Shown here one piece after another: positions 56,846-64,000 of a DNA stretch of 64,000 nt. The position numbers were made by a program, and so were the translations under genes. Each line of letters opens with the position of its first letter. The stretch's first letter is position 1. Source of the stretch: Siphonodentalium dalli (taxonomy: Eukaryota > Mollusca > Scaphopoda > Gadilida > Siphonodentaliidae); assembly GCA_032622095.1 (NCBI GenBank), contig CP136061.1:250493582-250557581 (forward strand). The letters are read 5' to 3'. The notes under the pieces were generated by a model. The model ran no database searches and had not been told where the DNA came from. It saw only the letters and a list, made by a program, of their open reading frames with translations.

Positions 56846-57662
56846 AGAGGGTCTAGCTCTTCCTGTAATAAGTTTATAGTTTCCGGGTATTAACCCTTTA
56901 CCCAACAGAACGGCCCTGTGCCAATGCATTCTCTTATATATGCGAGTCGACCAACACCGGCCAAATAAAGCTTCAACAGCCTAAAATATCTTCGGTCTGT
57001 CTCAATAGAACCATACAAATATGGATATCATTGGAACCGGCTCCTTGACCACATTGTGATAATTACAGTTATGCCCTGTGCCATTGCATTCTCTTATATA
57101 TGCGAGTCGACCATAGGTCGCCTCGTATATATAAGAGAATGCATTGGCCTAAAAAAAATCTTTTTTTTAACACTTTTTACCATTTTTTCTTACATTCTTT
57201 AACAATTTTATAATTTTTAATGTGTTAAGCCAATGCATTCTCTGATATATGCGAGGCAACCTATGGTCGACTCGCATATATAAGAGAATGCATTGGCACA
57301 GGGCCCTTCTGTTGGGTAAAGGGTTAAATATAAAATAATAGATAAATAAGTCAGACACCTGTCCAGAAACGCTTATATCAATTAATATTGATTTCATATC
57401 AACATTTTCTTATATAATGCACTAATCAAGTGGGACATTTTTTCGTTACTATTTTTAGATAGGAGTTATCTTGCATGCTATGCTCCTAACGTTCGCGAGC
57501 CGTAAAATGTCCCAAATTGATTGTATGTATATTATACCAGAATATTAGAAATAAAATAAATATTAATTGATAGAAGCGTTTCCAGTCTTCGATTCATATC
57601 TATTATTTTATAGCCCAGAAACTATATAAAAAATTTTATAGTAAGATATAGACCATCATTAA
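56846..57662. mobile_element. TTAA foldback element (family FB) interrupted by a TTAA MITE
   Basis: GAGGGTCTAGCTCTTCCTGT...TTCCGGGTA, then an insert, then ATATAAAATAATAGATAA, an inner part, and the inverse to GATATAGACCATCATTAA. Right TTAA at 57659-57662. Confidence 0.82.
56890..57327. mobile_element. TTAA MITE nested in a family FB element
   Basis: TTAA at 56890-56893 and 57324-57327. Exact termini CCCTTTACCCAACA / TGTTGGGTAAAGGG. The left part shows an internal rearrangement: a half core joined to CCAACACCGGCCAAATAAAG. Confidence 0.93.
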
Positions 57663-57921
57663 CTGGCCTGATATTCAGATTTTTTCCCTTAGTTATATGC
57701 ATAAATGGAAGCAGTAAAATTGGCAGCTGCAACAAATTACAACATTTTTAAATCGGTCATCAAATACAATAATAGCCTGGCTTGGCTTAGCCACATGAAT
57801 GTGTAACCCGTGTTGCTATGGTATTGCTATGGAAATGTTCTTGGTGGACAAAGCCCAACGTGTGGAAAAACGTGTAAACAATAGTCAGGTGGTGAAGAGT
57901 AGCTGTCCACACTGACCACGC

Positions 57922-58274
57922 TTAAAGGGGTACTGTACACTAAATCCAGCCATTTATGGGACCATCTCCTATTAAACTCAAAAGAATATATGCAAAAAAT
58001 TAATGAATTTGAACCATGGAAGAGTGCAAAATACACTCATGTGCTCATTAAACGATGTAAAACATGGTAAATGTAATGAAAATGAGTTAATGATTCGAGC
58101 CATTTATTCATTTTCATTATAATTACCATGTTGTTTTACATCGTTCATAAAGTGAATGAGCGTATTTTGCACTCATTCATGGCTCAAATTCATTCATTTG
58201 TTGCATATATTCTGTTGGGTATAAAAGGAGATAGTCCCACAAATGGCCCGATTTAGTGTACAGTACCCCTTTAA
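57922..58274. mobile_element. Near-palindromic TTAA MITE, 353 bp
   Basis: TTAA at 57922-57925 and 58271-58274. Ends AGGGGTACTGTACACTAAAT and its inverse. The arms stay alignable to the centre near 58090 (CATGGTAAATGTAATGAAAA / TTTTCATTATAATTACCATG). The whole element could fold into one long hairpin. Confidence 0.92.
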
Positions 58275-59225
58275 CTGGTTTCAATCAAAATACGATCTGG
58301 CTGCATTGGCAAAACCCATTCTCTCACTGCATGCATAGTGTTGATTGCTCATTTGGTTGATTATTCCTCTTTGCTATAAGTTCAGTATGCTACACGTTGA
58401 CATAAAACTTCTAAATGGAATCTAAACGGAATGACGGTTTTATTTTACAGATAACATTTTTTTTTTTTTTTTAAAGCAGCGAGTAAGTGTTATAATAACA
58501 CTTGGTAAATATTCTGTGTTCTCAGGAATCTCAATCAACACCAAATATGGTCACACAAAAATGTTTAGTTTTCTATTGGTCTAAGAATATTGAATTGAAA
58601 TATGAGATCAACCCGTGGAGAAATATCAATAAAAATATCAATGCTTTTCAAACAAATATAGCAGTAATTCTAGCTACAGTGATGAATATGTGATGATGTG
58701 ATGGTGGAACATTATGATAAAGTGACTAGGTGATACAAACTAGTTAGTATTCTAATAGTACAAGAGCAATAGGGTCCTGCAAATATTCAAATCAAAGTTT
58801 GAATTGAAGTCTTTGACATATTCGCAAATCAAAACCAAATATTGAGTCATACATAAACCAAAGATATGATCCCTAAATTTTTTTACAAAATTTGAATCTA
58901 AAATGGAGTGGTGTTTAAATTTATACCATAGTTAGTCCCTAAGCCGGCCTCATATTTTTTAGTAAGACACACGTGTATTTTCAGCACACACAGTGACATA
59001 AGAGCTTAGCGCAATGATGTTGATGTCAATGCCAGATTTTTAAATGTAATGATATTCGATTTGTTTGGTTATTTAGTGTTGACTGAGATAAACGTGGGTG
59101 ATAAAGGTGTTCAAACAATTTTGTCCACATGAAAAGTCATTTAAAATGGAACTATATTTGTTCTTCTTGAAGGCGTCTTTACTTCTTCCTCTTTGGTTGT
59201 GATAAGGAAATCAATATTAATTTAT
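58275..59225. other. No gene recognised
   Basis: AT-rich with a T tract at about 58459-58472. No repeat or coding feature supported. Confidence 0.5.
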
Positions 59226-59228
59226 TAA

Positions 59229-59362
59229 TTAACCCTTCAATGACTGGATCTTTCTAAGTTTTTGCGAAAAGCCTGTGCATTCTCTTATATATGCATTCTT
59301 ATTATATGCATTCTCTTATATATGCATGCTGCACCAACGAAGCTCCAGTCATGACAGGGTTA
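59229..59362. mobile_element. Strongly deleted TTAA MITE, AATGACTGGATC variant
   Basis: TTAACCCTTCAATGACTGGA at the left and CTCCAGTCATGACAGGGTTAA at the right. Cores reduced to CATTCTCTTATATATGCAT. Confidence 0.75.
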
Positions 59363-59390
59363 AGTGGAATTTTAATATGTGGGTCTGAGT

Positions 59391-59926
59391 TAACCCTTTA
59401 CCGAATACAACACCCAGAAAAATAGCCCAAATGAAGCTGCAACAGCCTAAATTATCTTGGGTCTGTCTCAATAGAACCATACAAATATGGATATCATTGG
59501 AACCGGCTCATTGACCACATTGTGATAGTTACAGTTATGCCCTGTGCCAATGCATTCTCTTATATATGCGAGTCGACCATAGGTCGCCTCGCATATATAA
59601 GAGAATGCATTGGCCTAAAAAAAATCTTTTTTTAACACTTTTTACCATTTTTTCTTAACATTCTTTAACAATTTTATAATTTTTAATGTGTTAAGCCATA
59701 TATAAGAGAATGCATTGGCCTAAAAAAAAATCATTTTATAACACTTTTTACCATTTTTTCTTACATTTTTTAATAATTTTTATAATATTTTTATACATTC
59801 TTTGACAATTTTATCATTTTTAATATGTGTTAAGCCAATGCATTCTCTTATATATGCGAGGCGACCTATGGTCGACTCGCATATATAAGAGAATGCATTG
59901 GCACAGGGCCGTTTTGTTGGGTAAAG
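59391..59926. mobile_element. TTAA MITE, CCCTTTACC subfamily, with extra core
   Basis: TTAA at 59391-59394, then CCCTTTACCGAATACAACAC. The right end TGTTGGGTAAAG lacks GGTTAA. Part of the core and A/T spacer is duplicated (second CCATATATAAGAGAATGCAT at 59696). Confidence 0.85.
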
Positions 59927-61690
59927 TAGGAACAGATGTGGACTTCAATGATATTTACATTAATTATTACACACTTCTTCCTAGAATTACAGTGTTACTG
60001 CTGTGTGTGCCATATTTACAAATCCGTATGATCCACGTGCGACATATGCATTTTGTTGACGTCACACGATGTAATTGACATTCGCCTCAACCATGAAACC
60101 GGAACTATAAAACAAAGAATCATCAGACATGAAAAAACAAGCCCTGTACCTTCCTGAATAAACCTTGTAAGTATTTTCTTTTTTTAATTCATTGATTCTA
60201 GGACTGTCAATGTGTAATAAATACAGAACGACATGAGTGTGTTTGTTGATACGACACTTGTGCCATCGCAGAAGGATAGAACGAATGAAATTTTGAATAT
60301 CTGCAGGATCCTAAGAGGCATCCAAAGAAGTTGCAACTAAAAAATTTCAATCTATTAAAATAGCTATGATTGTTCTGTTTGGACTATGGATTCACCCCTG
60401 GTTAAAGATGAATTATCCGAATTAACGCTCCTAAATTACTATTTCTTTGGCTTCGGGGGTAAAAAATATTTGATTCGAATCGAGAAACACACCCAACAAA
60501 GCTCAGAGTGATTGGTTCTCGATTTTTGAAGTTTGTTATTTCTCGAGATGTTCAATTACACGGCGTCAAAACGGACGGTCTCGTTAAAAAATTGCGTATG
60601 AAGATGGATAACTCTAAAAACAAGTGGTAATATGGCCAAATATTGTGAATACTCAAGTGATAATACGGCCATATTTCGTTGAACAAAATGTTGATAAATA
60701 ACAAGTATTGAGAAATTTGATACCATAGTTGACAGTGGTTAGCATTATTTTGTTGCAATTAATCGATTCTGATAACTAAAGCGTATTTTGAAGAAATGTT
60801 GTGGTTGTTGTATCTTGATGATATGGTGACCCTCTGATCGAATTGAGTACCTTTAAGTGGTCCTGCTGTTTTTCTATGATGCTGTTGAGTTCTGATGAAT
60901 TGTTATGATCACGATCCGGATTATAGGTTACTATAAATCCAGTTTCTTGTGTAAATTTTGTCTGTTCTTCCAGGTTTCTTGTATCAACGATCTGGGTTTT
61001 TTGGATAACGTTCTTCCAGTGTAGAAGTGAATAAGAGCATAATAATAGTTCTTTACTAGAACCAATTGTGCCAAAGACAAGATTTCTTCTGGTAAAGAAC
61101 TAATCGCATGCTCGAATTATAACACAATTGACCAAACATAAGCTAGAAATTGCCGTTGAGGGTGGGTGGGTTGATCATGACACACAACCCGTGCACTGGC
61201 AAACATTGAACACGCCATGGAAATTGGTGTGCTTTACCAAAAATTGAGGAACGATTGCAACAATGGGATTGTACACTAAGATATGGGATAACAGATACTA
61301 GTATTTCCCTGAATAATTGCCAATATTTTGTTTGTTATAACATCTGAACAGATATTTGACATATTCCGTATTTTTGCTGTTATCACGCTGGCCTTGACTG
61401 ATCCTGACAATGAAATACTTTTACAGAAATCCTACGAAGCCATAATTTTATATATTGAAATGCCACGTCTTGCAAGATCACGATCATGACACAAATTCTG
61501 GAAGATTCAATCCTCATTTGTTAGGAACAAACTAATGATCGAAAGTGAAGAATTAATAAAAACTTAAATAGCACTGATCAATTTATTCTCTAGCACTGAA
61601 CATTCTGAATGAAACAAAATCACTGGTCGCCAGATTCACCGAACAGGACGTATGATAGCCAGTCTCTTTGAAAAGCCGACGAAAATCCTA
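59927..61690. other. No gene recognised
   Basis: Mostly unique AT-rich sequence. GACGTCACACGATG at 60058 is a full CRE-like site. A small direct repeat, GGTAATATGGCCAAATATTG and GATAATACGGCCATATTTCG, lies at 60625-60680. Confidence 0.5.
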
Positions 61691-61693
61691 TAT

Positions 61694-61866
61694 CGGATGT
61701 ACATCTCTAGAACTCTCTATTAAAATCCTATATCGGATGTACATCTCTAGAACTCTATTAAAATCCTATATCGGATGTACGTCTCTAGAACTCTCTATTA
61801 AAATCCTATATCGATGTACATCTCTAGAACTCTATTAAAATCCTATATCGATGTACATCTCTAGAT
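61694..61866 (+). repeat. Five-copy tandem repeat, 34-42 bp units
   Basis: AAAATCCTATATCGGATGTA, then CATCTCTAGAACTCTCTATT, with copies lacking CTCT or GG. The last two copies have lost G (TATCGATGTAC). Confidence 0.93.
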
Positions 61867-61916
61867 TTGTGGATTAACATTTTAGTTTTAGTTTCTGTAT
61901 TGATGGGATCCCCTCC

Positions 61917-62050
61917 ATTTCATTGGAGAGGGGCACCGAGTACGCGCGATTTCATTGGAGAGGGGCACCGAGTACGCGCGATTTCATTGGAGAGGGGCAC
62001 AGAGTACGCGCGATTTCATTGGTTAATGACGTAACAGATGACGTAACAGA
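61917..62050 (+). promoter_or_regulatory. Three-copy 32-bp repeat with ATTGG boxes, then CRE-like sites
   Basis: TTTCATTGGAGAGGGGCACC, then GAGTACGCGCGA, occurs three times. It is followed by TTTCATTGGTTAATGACGTA and ACAGATGACGTAACAGATC. ATTGG is an inverted CCAAT box and TGACGTAA is a CRE variant. CpG-rich relative to its surroundings. A promoter role is inferred from motif clustering only. Confidence 0.35.
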
Positions 62051-62589
62051 TCAGAGACCTGTTGACAACTTTGTAAAACTAAATACAGGCGATTCATATT
62101 CATTATTCATTATACTCATCGCAATATAGGAGACAACATCTTCAAGTTTGTATCAGTCTCATGACGGATTCTTCTTTCGCATCTTGTTGTATTTTTTAAC
62201 TATTTCTAAATACTACGATTCTTACAAACATTTACTGCGCCAGGAATGCACTCCATATTCGGAAACGGTTTATTACGTCATGTGGGAATGCTGCGTCGTC
62301 ATAGAAATGAAATATAATCGACAGATCCAGAGACGTACATATAATAAGATATTTGTCGGCTTTTCAAAGTGTTAGAGTATAGCATGATTACGTCATGCAC
62401 ATTTAGTTGGAAACTAGAGTATAGCTGTGCAGTGAATATGACATTAAATGAAGGCAACTCTGATCAATTATATCATTTGATAAATCTTGCCTTCTAATAT
62501 CATGATAACAAGATGATTTTCCAATAAAGACGACTGGTTTTTACTGTAATTTCAGACTTGAAGAAACTAAAGTAATTCATAACATGGCA

Positions 62590-62815
62590 TTAAAGATCCT
62601 GTGCCAGTGCATTCTCTTTTATATGCGAGTCTCCCATAGGGAGCCTCGCATATATAAGAGAATGCTATGGCTTACAAGGTCAAGATAAATATTGTTAGGC
62701 CAATGCATTCACTTATTTATACGAGGCTCCCTATGGGAGACTCATATATATAAGAGAATGCATTGGCACAGGGCTTTCGCAAAATTTCAGGAAGCTCCAG
62801 TCATGAAAGGGTTAA
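62590..62815. mobile_element. TTAA MITE, CATGACTGGAGC subfamily, reverse orientation
   Basis: TTAA at 62590-62593 and 62812-62815. GAAGCTCCAGTCATGAAAGG at the right end. Two cores (CATTCTCTTTTATATGCGAG; CATTCACTTATTTATACGAG). Confidence 0.87.
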
Positions 62816-62830
62816 GAAAATCACTCCAAA

Positions 62831-63266
62831 CAGGCCTGTAAATAGTGTGTCTGTCATTTGCAGAATGAGGTCCCCCAGAGGGTAACTTTAATGATGCTAC
62901 ACCACACAGCGGGCTAGCATCACCTAAAATCACCCTATGGGAACCTCATTCTGCTTAGGTCTCATCTTCTGGGAAGTATCTAGTCTCAAATTCACATTAG
63001 TTAATTTTTCCCTTCGGGGAAGTTGCTATATCACATAATTTGCAGAAGACAAAATGCATATTAATTGAGGTGACTAATGGGCTAACATCACCAACTGGGA
63101 AACTTCAATCTGATCCTAGGTCTCCCATAGCAGTTGAGGCCTAAGCAGAATGAGGTTCCCAGTGGGTGAATTTGGCAATGCTAGCCCACTGTGTGGGATA
63201 GCATCACTAAAGTCATCCCCTGGTGACCTCATTCTACAAATGGCAGACACACTATTTCAAGGCTGG
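62831..63266. mobile_element. hAT-like MITE (family H), perfect 8-bp TSD
   Basis: CAGGCCTGTAAATAGTGTG...ACACTATTTCAAGGCTGG, flanked by ACTCCAAA at 62823-62830 and 63267-63274. Full interior in reverse orientation. Confidence 0.92.
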
Positions 63267-63371
63267 ACTCCAAACAAGGGATATTTACATTATGTAATGT
63301 GTCCATGGAATACCCGGGTTTGTGTGAATATCATTAAAACAAATCACACCAATGTCAAATGTATATGGAAA

Positions 63372-63519
63372 CAAGCCATTGAAATAAGGTGTCATTTGCA
63401 GAATGAGGTCCCCAGAGGGAGAATTTAGTGATGCTACCCCACATAGCGGGTTAGCATCACCAAATTCACCCTCTGGGAACCTCATTCTGCAAATGACAGA
63501 CACACTATTTCAAGGCTTG
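63372..63519. mobile_element. hAT-like MITE (family H), single-hairpin form, perfect 8-bp TSD
   Basis: CAAGCCATTGAAATAAGGTG...CACACTATTTCAAGGCTTG, flanked by TATGGAAA at 63364-63371 and 63520-63527. The minimal form of the family. Confidence 0.94.
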
Positions 63520-63538
63520 TATGGAAATGGAAATATTA

Positions 63539-64000
63539 AAGACCCACTTACAATGTGAATACAGAATAGAGGACAGTCTGATAAATATCCAAGACCCACT
63601 TACAATGTGAATACAGAATAGAGGACAGTCTGATAAATATCCAAGACCCACTTACAATGTGAATACAGAATAGAGGACAGTGTGATAAATATCCAAGACC
63701 CACTTATAATGTGAATACAGAATAGAGGACAGTGTGATAAATATCCAAGACCCACTTACAATGTGAATACAGAATAGAGGACAGTCTGATAAATATCCAA
63801 GACCCACTCATGTGAATACAGAATAGAGGACAGTGTGATAAATATCCACGCTCCACTTACAATGTGAATACAGAATAGAGGACAGTGTGATAAATATCCA
63901 AGACCCACTTACAATGTGAATACAGAATAGAGGACAGTCTGTGTAAATATCCACAGTGAATACAGAATAGAGGACAGTCTGATAAATATCCAGTGAATAC
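63539..64000 (+). repeat. Satellite D: 52-bp tandem array, runs off the window
   Basis: Unit AGACCCACTTACAATGTGAA, TACAGAATAGAGGACAGTCT, GATAAATATCCA. About nine copies are visible, with GTCTG/GTGTG alternation and truncated copies near 63806 and 63945. Confidence 0.96.

Noticed and set aside
62148-62375. 75-codon frame downstream of the promoter-like cluster
   Set aside because: No recognisable family, poor start context and no splice support. It could be a first exon, but nothing in the sequence shows it.

Overview
The window is eukaryotic, AT-rich and intron-rich. It looks like a lophotrochozoan, probably a mollusc. This is inferred from the split gene with GT/AG introns, the very dense small inverted-repeat transposons, and the long minisatellites; the species cannot be named from sequence alone. 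Only one convincing protein-coding gene is present. It lies on the + strand and is the orthologue of PTPDC1 (protein tyrosine phosphatase domain-containing 1, a dual-specificity-type phosphatase). I resolved twelve exons from 8949 to the stop codon at 40442-40444. All splice phases agree and give 552 codons plus stop. The 5' exon with the start codon was not found; it is either between 5037 and 8948 or upstream of the window. The active site is intact: Cys159-x5-Arg165 in my numbering from the first visible codon, plus a WPD-like loop W128-Q-D-Y-G.

Layout. 1-5036: satellite with 43/38-bp units. 5540-6441: decayed FLYWCH/MULE transposase pseudogene on the minus strand. 7223-8889: small transposons. 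8949-40444: PTPDC1, whose introns hold three large tandem arrays (47-bp units at 14566-16720, 55-bp units at about 24632-27433, 50-bp units at about 31515-34827), a 5-copy 48-bp array, two hAT-type elements with perfect 8-bp target-site duplications (TSDs), and many MITEs. 40445-64000: apparently intergenic, filled with MITEs, foldback elements and short tandem repeats, ending in a 52-bp array that runs off the window. Tandem arrays make up roughly 14 kb of the 64 kb.

Two structural themes stand out. First, four of the eleven visible 5' splice sites of PTPDC1 lie in tandem duplications that span the exon end and the donor. One of these, at the exon encoding the catalytic P-loop, has grown to roughly 46 copies, each carrying a P-loop-like coding tail and a GTAAGT donor. 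A separate degenerate copy of part of the largest exon lies 4.3 kb upstream of it in the preceding intron. Second, the MITEs fall into a TTAA-target (piggyBac-like) superfamily and an 8-bp-TSD (hAT-like) family. The TTAA elements have several different termini but share an internal hairpin module. At least one of the large satellites grew from the terminal repeat of a TTAA element, so the window records satellites being born from transposon ends.

No tRNA, rRNA, CRISPR or bacterial-type operon was seen. Most short open frames are chance or repeat-derived and were left out.
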